Assembly (NCBI RefSeq): GCF_900103215.1 | Contig: NZ_FNGV01000016.1 | Location: 1-64,000, forward strand | DNA from: Kriegella aquimaris | Lineage (GTDB): Bacteria; Bacteroidota; Bacteroidia; Flavobacteriales; Flavobacteriaceae | Length of the DNA: 64,000 nucleotides | Direction: 5' to 3' | Part shown: piece by piece, positions 1-6,654 of the stretch | How the letters are laid out: every line of letters starts with the position of its first letter | Numbering within the stretch: position 1 is the stretch's first letter | Made by a program: the position numbers and the translations under genes | Notes under the pieces: generated by a model | Databases searched by the model: none | What the model was told of the DNA's origin: nothing | What the model saw: only the letters and a program-made list of their open reading frames with translations

Positions 1-188
1 TCCATTATCGTTTCCCTGTCCAGGATAAGCTTTCTTAGGAAAGGGCCGACCGTTCCCCTTTTCTTGAAATCAAGGTTATAGGATTGCAGGATGGTCTTCA
101 CCTTTTCCAGTTCCGTACCATTGAACCGGAGCGTTATGGCATGCATCCTTTTCTTGTCCCCCAATCGTTTTCTGCCGCCTTTGTTCAT
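1..188 (-). CDS. Putative mobilization (MobC-like) protein, N-terminal part, runs off the window
   Basis: The minus strand from an ATG at 188-186 reads without a stop to the window edge, giving about 62 residues beginning MNKGGRKRLGDKKR. A basic N-terminus is followed by a stretch (HAITLRFNGTELEKVK) that looks like the strand-helix start of a ribbon-helix-helix fold, then a motif of the type GPFLRKLIL. This layout is typical of the small relaxosome accessory proteins encoded just upstream of relaxases in Bacteroidota mobilizable elements. Only the start is visible, so a relaxase downstream, beyond the left edge, is inferred. It could instead be another ribbon-helix-helix regulator. The base composition is richer in GC than the flanking DNA, in keeping with acquired material. 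Confidence 0.5.
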   Translation of the reverse strand, partial: MNKGGRKRLGDKKRMHAITLRFNGTELEKVKTILQSYNLDFKKRGTVGPFLRKLILDRETIM

Positions 189-189
189 T

Positions 190-775
190 GCCTATTTTTA
201 CTCGATTTTAATCGGTTTCACTTCGTCAGAAGTAGGCGGTTTTGCGATGCGCGAAACATCACTTGCTATCCACCTTCGTGGATAAATATATACAATCAAA
301 TTGAATTATAATAATCTCATAATCAATATTTTATGTCGTAATATCATATCGGACCATATCGAATTATATGGGTACAGATACGAAATTTATCCGGCCTGAT
401 ATGGTGTTGAAAAATTAGGGAAATATGGAAATTTCCCAGTTTTTTTGTGGTCAGGGAGAGAAAAGTGCAAGCGGTCTTTTCGCCGCTTGTTCTTTTGCGC
501 GGCACCTAGGGGGTCGTGCAGAACCGGAACGGAAAGACGCGCCCTTAGGACCGGCGAAGCGTGTCCGTATGGGGAGGATCGCAGTGGAAGGATTGCATGA
601 CTTCCGCAGGGGCTTGGGGCATATATTTAAATAAACTCGGCCAAAAATATATTTGCATATATGAATATGTATATATGCGCATATGTATCAAGTCAATACA
701 ACAACGCAACGACATGCTACGTCAAGGGCTATAATGCCCAGAAAATTTTTACACAATATCAGATAAAATCCATAT
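190..775. other. Non-coding stretch upstream of the mobilization gene
   Basis: No convincing gene is seen. The first part (about 280-420) is AT-rich. A GC-rich block (about 460-620) contains a short open frame (425-634, 69 codons) that matches nothing I recognise and is probably not a gene. A 7-bp inverted repeat, CAAGCGG and CCGCTTG, lies at 468-489. From 645 to 688 the sequence is a run of overlapping ATATG/CATAT palindromes. Lying just upstream of a possible mob gene, the stretch might carry a transfer origin, but no nick site could be identified. Confidence 0.4.
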
Positions 776-1170
776 TTGTTTGGACAAGGAAGGGGCAAAC
801 GATTTTATGCCGCTTGGGCTTTTGAGCGGATGTTGGTACGAGTGAAGGGCTCAAAGGGCAACAAGGACAGGTTTACCCTTTTATCGCGTACGGCAATGAA
901 AGACCTGCGTACCTATTATCGGGAAGGGAGACCACGGGAATATCCGTTCGAGGGACGCGGGGGCCGAAAGTACAGCCCGCAAAGTGTCCTTAAGAACGTG
1001 AAGGCACGGCGGCAGAAAAGGCAAGGGTCGCGCAGACCTTTACCCCGCACGTACTGCACCATAGCTTTGCCACGCACCTGTTGGTAAGCGGGGTCGAGCT
1101 AAGAAGGTTTCAGGGTCTTTTGGGCAATGGCTCTAGCAAACAACAGAAATATACACCCATGTGGCAATAA
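776..1170 (+). pseudogene. Decayed tyrosine recombinase (integrase), C-terminal catalytic fragment
   Basis: The frame from 776 contains RVKGSKGNKDRFTLLS and then YREGRPREYPFEG and [12 protein letters not shown], the typical middle of a XerD/Tn-type integrase catalytic domain. The frame then shifts near 1010. In another frame the end of the domain continues as [30 protein letters not shown] and KYTPM, with a stop at 1168-1170. The catalytic HxxR box, normally H-x-L-R-H, reads H-V-L-H-H, so its arginine is replaced by histidine; the presumed nucleophilic tyrosine in KYTPM is still there. The N-terminal SAM-like domain is missing. The frameshift and the lost arginine show a dead integrase, a relic of the event that brought in this island. 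Confidence 0.8.
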
Positions 1171-1282
1171 ATACTTTTGAGAACATCAAAAATCCCTTAG
1201 ATTAGTGGTCTGGACAAAATAGAAATATAGTCACTAGTGACTATTTACAATTTAGCATACATTATAGAACCACCAACCAAGA

Positions 1283-2206
1283 ATGAAACTTTCAACCAAA
1301 CTTCTTCCTATTGCCTTTTTTGCAACACTTGGTTGTTCGGACGGACAACTGAAAACAGACTTAGAGAAAACCAAAGCCGAACTAGAAAAAACAAAACAGG
1401 AATTGACAAACTGCTCAACAGAATTAGCAGATGTTCTAAACACACCTGACCAAAGAATTCTAACTGCCAAAAAACTATTTGCGGACGGAAATTTTTCAGG
1501 AGCAAGAAATGAGTACGAAGAAATCCAATCAAAGTACCCTGACACAGATTATTTCAAGACTGCATCTAAAGAACTTGCAGGATTGGACAAAGCAACTGAA
1601 AATAGAAAAATAGAGGCCGAAAAACAAAGAGCTGAAGTGGAGAGAAAAAAAGCACTTGGATTTAAAATATTAAAACCATCAACTACTGTAAAGTTTGGAG
1701 ATCTTTCTTTAAGGTTTGAGAAAGTCTGGACAGGTAAGCGATGGTCATTTGACGACCACGGACGGGAGTATTCATTACGTGATGCAACGAGAGGAAATAA
1801 GCACGTTTTAGTAAGACTTTCGATTTCTTCCGAATCTAAAAATCCAGAATTACCACCAATTTTGGCTTATCAATATTTCGATGGCAAATTATTATTGCTG
1901 GGAACTCTTCGCTACGAATTTAGACGCTGGAAAGATTATGGTTCATATTTAGGGAACTATGCAGATTACGGTAACGATTTTGCACATTCTAAAACAATTC
2001 CTTTTAATTTAGGCTTCGAGACTAGCGAAGACAACTTGAAAAGTGGGAGAGTGTATGTTGTTATAAAAAAAACTAATTGTTTCAAGCGAGAAAACAAGGA
2101 CTTTGGACGACCGGAAGTTCAATACAAATTGGGGAACTGTAGAGCCAAAAGTTCATTAGAAGTTGTGGATTTTGAAAAAGATTATGTGCTTGTCAAAACC
2201 CTATAA
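1283..2206 (+). CDS. Hypothetical lipoprotein with a coiled coil
   Basis: This 307-residue protein starts with a lipoprotein signal ending in a lipobox around Leu16-Gly17-Cys18 (TLGCSDG), so it is probably anchored to a membrane. Residues 22-50 form a heptad-like coiled coil rich in Lys, Glu and Leu (KTDLEKTKAELEKTKQEL). Residues 57-105 (ILTAKKLFADGNFSGARNEY) look like a single TPR-type helical pair. A second Lys/Glu-rich helix at about 106-130 leads into a beta-rich C-terminal domain of about 170 residues that I do not recognise. It stands alone and is followed directly by repeat copy A, so it could be the cargo of a gene cassette. Function unknown. Confidence 0.7.
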   Translation: MKLSTKLLPIAFFATLGCSDGQLKTDLEKTKAELEKTKQELTNCSTELADVLNTPDQRILTAKKLFADGNFSGARNEYEEIQSKYPDTDYFKTASKELAGLDKATENRKIEAEKQRAEVERKKALGFKILKPSTTVKFGDLSLRFEKVWTGKRWSFDDHGREYSLRDATRGNKHVLVRLSISSESKNPELPPILAYQYFDGKLLLLGTLRYEFRRWKDYGSYLGNYADYGNDFAHSKTIPFNLGFETSEDNLKSGRVYVVIKKTNCFKRENKDFGRPEVQYKLGNCRAKSSLEVVDFEKDYVLVKTL

Positions 2207-2285
2207 ATAACATATGTTCACGAGGGCTATAGCAAAAAGGGCATCAAGGCCTTAATTTAATGGATTAGGGATACTCGCGACTTAC

Positions 2286-2406
2286 GCAAAATCTTCTGGC
2301 TTTGCTTTGGCAAGGAAAAGAAAAAACAAAACCAAAAGATTTCGCTATTTGCGTGGCGGAATGCAAACGCCAATTTGCTCCCGTACTGTTCATAGGTAAA
2401 ACGTTG
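2286..2406 (+). repeat. Cassette-like repeat, copy A
   Basis: This stretch is a diverged copy of 3582-3706. The last 47 bases (2354-2400, starting TGGCGGAATGCAAACGC and ending in TTCATAGGTAAA) match 3650-3696 at 37 of 47 positions without gaps. The upstream half also matches loosely, starting from GCAAAATCTT in both. The two copies bracket the toxin-antitoxin pair. Such paired non-coding repeats around a toxin-antitoxin module resemble recombination sites of gene cassettes; this is inference. Confidence 0.65.
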
Positions 2407-2419
2407 CCATTAATTTTAC

Positions 2420-2983
2420 TCAAAGTTGCGAATGCAAGAAGTCAGCAGAATCTTTTAATCCTCTATTTCTAAGTATATCTAAAACTTCATACTCATCTAA
2501 ATCAGGATTCCGGCGATACAACACCATTTCTTTAAACGCTTTTACAGCTTCTTCAGGATTTAAGTCAATAATGTCAGTTAAGAAATCATCTGCAGTCTTA
2601 GCTGAAAGGCCAAAAGATGATAAATACTCTTTCGGAAAATCTTTAATATTGTTTGTGACAATTACGTTAGCATTGGTCTTAATTGCTGCGGCCAGCACAT
2701 GACAATCATTTGGGTCAGGCAATTTCAATCCAGAAATCAACCCTGAATAGTTAGGTACAAAAGCATCTGGAAATGCCAAATTTGCTCTTGTCATACGTTT
2801 TGAAATTTCTTCTTCTGAAACTCCTTTTCTTTTCATAACATCCGCCCATTCAGCAAAAATATGTTCACTCCATTTAGGAGTATATAAATCATAATGAGCA
2901 AACCAAAAAAGTAAATCTCTTATCTCAATCGGATAAATAACATTTGTATCTAAGACACAAATAAAGCGAACACTATGTATCAT
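2420..2983 (-). CDS. PIN-domain toxin of a toxin-antitoxin pair
   Basis: Putative PIN-fold endoribonuclease, expected to cleave RNA when free of its antitoxin. The N-terminus VLDTNVIYP carries the first conserved acidic residue of PIN domains, LPDPNDCHVLAAAI carries the central acidic pair, and VIVTNNIKDFP is the usual late motif. From the chosen ATG it is 187 residues. That ATG (2983-2981) is preferred over an ORF start at 3019 because the protein then begins MIHSVRFICVLDTNV, immediately before the domain. The start overlaps the end of the upstream antitoxin gene by 11 bases, which implies translational coupling. A C-terminal helical region follows the PIN core. The target RNA cannot be told from sequence. 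Confidence 0.8.
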   Translation of the reverse strand: MIHSVRFICVLDTNVIYPIEIRDLLFWFAHYDLYTPKWSEHIFAEWADVMKRKGVSEEEISKRMTRANLAFPDAFVPNYSGLISGLKLPDPNDCHVLAAAIKTNANVIVTNNIKDFPKEYLSSFGLSAKTADDFLTDIIDLNPEEAVKAFKEMVLYRRNPDLDEYEVLDILRNRGLKDSADFLHSQL

Positions 2984-3428
2984 ACAGTCCGATTTCTTCG
3001 TCAGACTGCATAATTTCAATAATATGCTTTTTCTGAGCTTCTTTCATTTTCCTCTTATGTTTCATTACATCTTCAAACTTAACTCTACGATGTTTTCCAA
3101 CTTTAGTAAAATCGATTTTTCCTTCTTCTAAAAGTTTAACAAAATGAGGTCTAGAACAACCTAAAATTTCAGCTGCCTTTTGCGTCGTAACTTCTGTTGC
3201 AATTGGCACCAAAGAAAATGGTTTACCTTTACCCATTGCTTCTAAAATCTCTCCTAAAAGTTTCAATGCGCTTAATGGAATTTTAATTCTTTCCTGGGTC
3301 TCATCTATCTCAATTTCAGGATTATTAGACTTTAATTCCTTAATCACAGACGAAAGAGCATCATAAGATTGAATCGCAACCTTTTGCTCCTCTTTTGAGG
3401 CTTTATTAACGTTATTGTAAGTTTCCAT
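2973..3428 (-). CDS. Helix-turn-helix (excisionase-family) antitoxin
   Basis: The 151-residue protein has a DNA-binding region TTQKAAEILGCSRPHFVKLL followed by KVGKHRRVKFEDV, the winged-helix pattern of excisionase/MerR-like 'DNA binding domain, excisionase family' proteins. In Bacteroidota these often pair with PIN toxins and act as antitoxin and autorepressor. The first 80 residues are helical and acidic; the last 30, rich in Lys and ending DEEIGLYDT, are the likely toxin-binding tail. It is first in a two-gene minus-strand operon and overlaps the toxin by 11 bases. Confidence 0.8.
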   Translation of the reverse strand: METYNNVNKASKEEQKVAIQSYDALSSVIKELKSNNPEIEIDETQERIKIPLSALKLLGEILEAMGKGKPFSLVPIATEVTTQKAAEILGCSRPHFVKLLEEGKIDFTKVGKHRRVKFEDVMKHKRKMKEAQKKHIIEIMQSDEEIGLYDT

Positions 3429-3581
3429 TTGGTTTATGAGTTTTCTTCTTTACAATATTAAACGAAATAAACGAAACAAGCTTACATTTGAAATGTTAAA
3501 ATTAAAAACTAATGAAAACAATGCTTATAATAAATGTGAGGTTTGGCCTAATACGCCGAGGTCCTGTATATTTATGAGGTC

Positions 3582-3706
3582 GCAAAATCTTTAGGATTTT
3601 GCTTAAGACAAAAAAAGCAAATCAGAATCAAAAGCTTTTGCTAAGGGCTTGGCGGAAAGTAAACGCTGGGTTGCTCGCGAACTGTTCATGGCTAAACCAT
3701 TAGTTG
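3582..3706 (+). repeat. Cassette-like repeat, copy B
   Basis: Diverged second copy of the element at 2286-2406. The shared core is 3650-3696 (37 of 47 bases identical), including TGGCGGAA, TTGCTC and ACTGTTCAT. It lies 150 bases beyond the antitoxin start, so the two copies enclose the whole toxin-antitoxin operon. Confidence 0.65.
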
Positions 3707-3789
3707 CAAATTGAATAAATAAAATGACATGTAAGCTTACCCTAGTTAGAACTCCTTAGTTTTCTAAAACTTCATTAAAGTTATTGTTT

Positions 3790-3823
3790 TTAATTCTTTT
3801 GAGGCTAGCCCCAAAAGAATTAA
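3790..3823. repeat. 34-bp near-perfect palindrome
   Basis: TTAATTCTTTTG at 3790-3801 is exactly complementary to CAAAAGAATTAA at 3812-3823. The 10-base spacer contains its own palindrome, GGCTAGCC, so the strand can fold almost completely. No T-run follows on either side, so a plain intrinsic terminator is unlikely. It could be a recombination or protein-binding site. Confidence 0.7.
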
Positions 3824-3931
3824 GTTCCGCGTATATTACTGGCGGTATCTTTCACAAACTCTTGCCTCTATAAATGATTTTTCTATAAGATTATTCCCAG
3901 AAAAAAACCCCACTTTGATTATGACCCTAAA

Positions 3932-4150
3932 ATGAAGGCTTTAAAAGTAACTAAGAATGGATTTGTAAGATGGTGGGCCTATAATGGGGTATACTTGTCG
4001 GCATCTTTAGAGGGAAAATATATCGATGCTATGGAAATGGGAAACGGTATTTGGAGAGTCTATAATAGAAATGTATTTTTAGGATACTTTAATGAAAATG
4101 AATCAAGAACTAAAGAACAATCAGTAAGGTTAGAAACTAAATTAGTGTAA
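3932..4150 (+). CDS. Small hypothetical protein
   Basis: A 72-residue open frame beginning MKALKVTKNGFVRWW. It is aromatic-rich (several Trp, Tyr and Phe in the first 50 residues) with a charged tail, has no signal peptide or membrane segment, and resembles no family I know. It lies between the palindrome and the TIR gene, on the same strand as the latter and 114 bases before it. Length and amino-acid composition are protein-like, but there is no clear ribosome binding site, so it may be a remnant. Confidence 0.4.
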   Translation: MKALKVTKNGFVRWWAYNGVYLSASLEGKYIDAMEMGNGIWRVYNRNVFLGYFNENESRTKEQSVRLETKLV

Positions 4151-4264
4151 ATTCTAATCTATAACTTGTGTAAACTATCTGTTTTAAGGAACAATACAAT
4201 TAATCACAAGTTAAAACTTATAGTTAGTATTTACTCCAATATAGAGTTTCACTAATATCTAAGA

Positions 4265-5848
4265 ATGGAATCAAATACCTTAAAAATATTTATTTCATAC
4301 TCGCGAGAAGATTCTCTTTTCATAAATGAGTTAACTGCTGGACTCGAGGCATGTGGGTTCAGTATTTTAATAGATAAGGAAGACATTGTTTTTGGTGAGG
4401 AGTGGCAAAAAAGACTAAAAAATATAATTCATTCCGTAGATATAGTCATACTTATAATTTCATCTGAAAGTGTAAAATCTAGCCATGTTATTTGGGAACT
4501 TCAGGAGGCATTGAAATTAAATAAGAGAATTATCCCAATAGTATTTACCGAAATTAAAAATATTAAGATACCAACTTTTATTTCCAAATTGAACTATTGC
4601 TTTTTTACAAACAAAAGTTTTGGAGAAGCACTTAAAAATCTTTCTATAACCATTAAAATTGACATAGAATGGGTTCGCGAACATACTCGATTAAATATAT
4701 TAGCTAAGAATTGGCTTCAAAAAAATAAACCTGATGAATTGTTACTTCGTGGCCAAGAGCTAGAAAATGCCAGAATTTGGAGAACGAGTGGATCTTATTC
4801 TGCACCAGATCTAACGGATACTCAGGCTGATTTTATTACCAAAAGTACATCCGCTTATGAAAATGCCAAACTAATTGAAAAATACAAACAACGAAAATCA
4901 TTAATTACTATCTCTATAGTTGCAGTTACAATGACCGCATTGGCCCTGTTTGGCTTTTGGCAATGGCAGCAATCTTTACTAGCAAATGAAAAACTGAATA
5001 GGAACATTGAAAATCTTACGCAAAAGAGACAATTACGAATTGGCGTAACATATAAAGATCGGAGTTCGGTTGAATTAGATTCTTTATGGTTTTCAATAGC
5101 CTATAAAAATCAAAACTCGGTAGTTCTTGTTACGAGTGAAGATAACAGTATGGGAACAGGTTTCATTATTAATGGTAACGCATTACACCCTAATTGGTCA
5201 GAGGAGCCTGTTCTCGTAACAGTAAATTATGTATTAGGCTATCTATACTCTAAACCTGATGAAGCGAATGTAGATGATAATTTAAAAAAGTATTCAATTT
5301 CCTTTCCGAGTGTTAGAAGTATTTCAAAACAAAATTTTAAACTTAACAAACTTCTTTATTTAAGCCGTCAAAAAACTGGTGGAATTGCTGTTGTGGAATT
5401 ATCACAAGAATTGATTGAACTAATTAACGATCAAAATCATGGATCAGAAATTAACCCTATAAAAAATGTTGTCCAAGAGAATTTCATAGATGATTTACCA
5501 AAAATTCCTACTGATTACGATAAATCGAATAAATTGCCTGATTGGGATCTTTCTAATAAATATGCACTTTCATATGCTTCTCTTTATGGCAGGCAGCCTT
5601 CTTTATTAATTATGCGAATTGCAGGGATTGACTCGAAAGTTCCAAATTTTGAAGAAGCTACAATTACGAGACAAGTATATATGCCACATACCACAGCTGG
5701 AGGTTCATCTGGAGCTCCTATTATTGATGCCAATTCTGGTAATTTAATAGGGATACATAATTAAAGCTATCCTTTGGGCATTGGATCAGGCAGTTTATGG
5801 ATTCATGACTTGTTAGTTCAAATAAAAAAAGATAAAGTCAAAAATTGA
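4265..5848 (+). pseudogene. TIR - transmembrane - trypsin-like protein, interrupted by an in-frame stop
   Basis: Residues 1-130 are a TIR domain (KIFISYSREDSLFINEL; candidate NADase glutamate Glu78 in WELQEAL). Residues 148-210 (NKPDELLLRGQELENA, then QADFITKSTSA) match the linker found in bacterial TIR-WD40 and TIR-STAND proteins. A membrane helix follows at 213-233, then a trypsin-like domain with the nucleophile motif GGSSGAP (Ser482). The His position reads Tyr322 (VLVTVNYVLG, expected T-A-A-H-V) and the Asp position appears to be Gly373 (TGGIAVVEL). A TAA at 5762-5764 stops the frame after GIHN, yet the same frame continues SYPLGIGSGSLWIHD to a TGA at 5846-5848, as the end of such a domain should. 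So the gene is 499 codons now and was probably 527. Either a decaying gene or a TIR sensor with a dead protease-like domain. Confidence 0.7.
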
Positions 5849-5857
5849 AAAATAACG

Positions 5858-5960
5858 ATGTCTAAGAATACATGCTATAATCCATTGTGGCAAATTTCCT
5901 AAACGGAAAAACCACACATATTTAGTATGTATAGTTTGCGACGAAAGGGAAAAGAAATAA
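5858..5960 (+). pseudogene. Possible zinc-ribbon protein remnant
   Basis: An ATG at 5858 reads MSKNTCYN and then goes out of frame. In a neighbouring frame the sequence continues IHCGKFPKRKN and YLVCIVCDEREKK to a stop at 5958-5960. Joined by one frameshift these give a small protein with Cys pairs of the zinc-ribbon kind. It follows the interrupted TIR gene by nine bases. Too short to be certain. Confidence 0.3.
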
Positions 5961-5966
5961 AGTATA

Positions 5967-6137
5967 ATGAATATGAAAAAGTGGATTAAACATGAGTATC
6001 ACATAAATGATTTAATTATGGATACCTTATTGCGCAATCTTGAGTATAAAAAAAGTAATCAAATACAAGTTCATAGGGTTTATACGGAACTTGGTTTAGA
6101 GGCTAGAAAAAAATGTGATGAATTAGTAGAAGTGTAG
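5967..6137 (+). CDS. Small hypothetical protein (56 residues)
   Basis: An open frame of 56 codons from an ATG at 5967, starting MNMKKWIKHEYHIND and ending KKCDELVEV. It is charged and helical, with no membrane segment. It may be the C-terminal part of a larger lost protein, because the DNA before it holds frameshifted coding remnants. No family recognised. Confidence 0.35.
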   Translation: MNMKKWIKHEYHINDLIMDTLLRNLEYKKSNQIQVHRVYTELGLEARKKCDELVEV

Positions 6138-6169
6138 CCTTCCCTAAAAATGAAGCCTTCCCTAAAAAT
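6136..6169. repeat. Two direct copies of a 16-bp sequence
   Basis: AGCCTTCCCTAAAAAT occurs at 6136-6151 and again at 6154-6169, separated by GA (18-bp period). It lies at the end of the small open frame and close to the tRNA end of the island. Probably slippage duplication. Confidence 0.7.
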
Positions 6170-6262
6170 AGGACAACTTAAAATTCAAGGCTTTTAAGAT
6201 TAGCCAAATACGATACGTTGTTTAATCCTCATTTGTTGCACCTATGTTGTACCCAATAATTT

Positions 6263-6297
6263 AAAAAGCCCCTGACTTCAATGAAATCAAGGGCTTT
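6263..6297 (-). terminator. Intrinsic terminator downstream of tRNA-Gln
   Basis: Read on the minus strand, AAAGCCC at one side and GGGCTTT at the other form an imperfect stem, with TTTTT following the stem on the minus strand. It lies just beyond the 3' end of the tRNA-Gln gene and would end its transcript. Confidence 0.7.
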
Positions 6298-6302
6298 CCG
6301 AG

Positions 6303-6374
6303 TTGGCCTACTAGGACTCGAACCTAGAACGACTGGACCAAAACCAGCTGTGTTGCCAATTACACCATAGGCCA
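6303..6374 (-). tRNA. tRNA-Gln (anticodon TTG)
   Basis: The minus strand folds as a 72-nt tRNA: a 7-bp acceptor stem TGGCCTA with TAGGCCA, T at position 8, an anticodon stem CTGG/CCAG around the loop TTTTGGT (anticodon TTG), and a T arm with GGTTCGAGTCC. The discriminator base is A, and the 3' CCA is not encoded. The 3' end faces the accessory island on the left, the usual side for integration by tyrosine recombinases. Confidence 0.95.
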
Positions 6375-6386
6375 TTACCACATCTC

Positions 6387-6404
6387 ATACTGAAACGAGT
6401 TCAG
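6387..6404. repeat. Short palindromic repeat, copy 1
   Basis: ATACTGAAACGAGTTCAG occurs here and, identically, at 18747-18764 before rpsB. CTGAA and TTCAG are inverted around ACGAG, so it can form a small hairpin. Here it sits 13 bases upstream of the tRNA-Gln 5' end. Confidence 0.7.
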
Positions 6405-6654
6405 CATTTTGAGCGTGCAAATTTAAAACAAAGTTTGGTTTGCACAAACATTTTTAAGCACAATAACTGATTTATCTTTTTATGAAATCAACTTTAGCGC
6501 TCACATTTCCTAATCTAGACACCTACTTCGGGTGAATCTCACACCCATGATTACCACCTTATGGGTTGAGAAAACCTGTTAAAGGTTTATCAAAAATGCT
6601 GTCCCATATGTATTTAAATTACTAAATTCGCCGCATCGGTAAAATTTCGATCGC

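Larger units (their letters stand above)
3429..3931. other. Intergenic stretch holding repeat copy B and a long palindrome
   Basis: No gene is seen in these 500 bases. They contain the promoter side of the toxin-antitoxin operon, repeat copy B (3582-3706) and a near-perfect 34-bp palindrome at 3790-3823, described separately. Confidence 0.6.

Noticed and set aside
425-634. 69-codon open frame in the GC-rich block near the left edge
   Set aside because: No family resemblance, and rich in Arg/Gly as expected of translated GC-rich non-coding DNA; the mobilization gene promoter side is a better reading.
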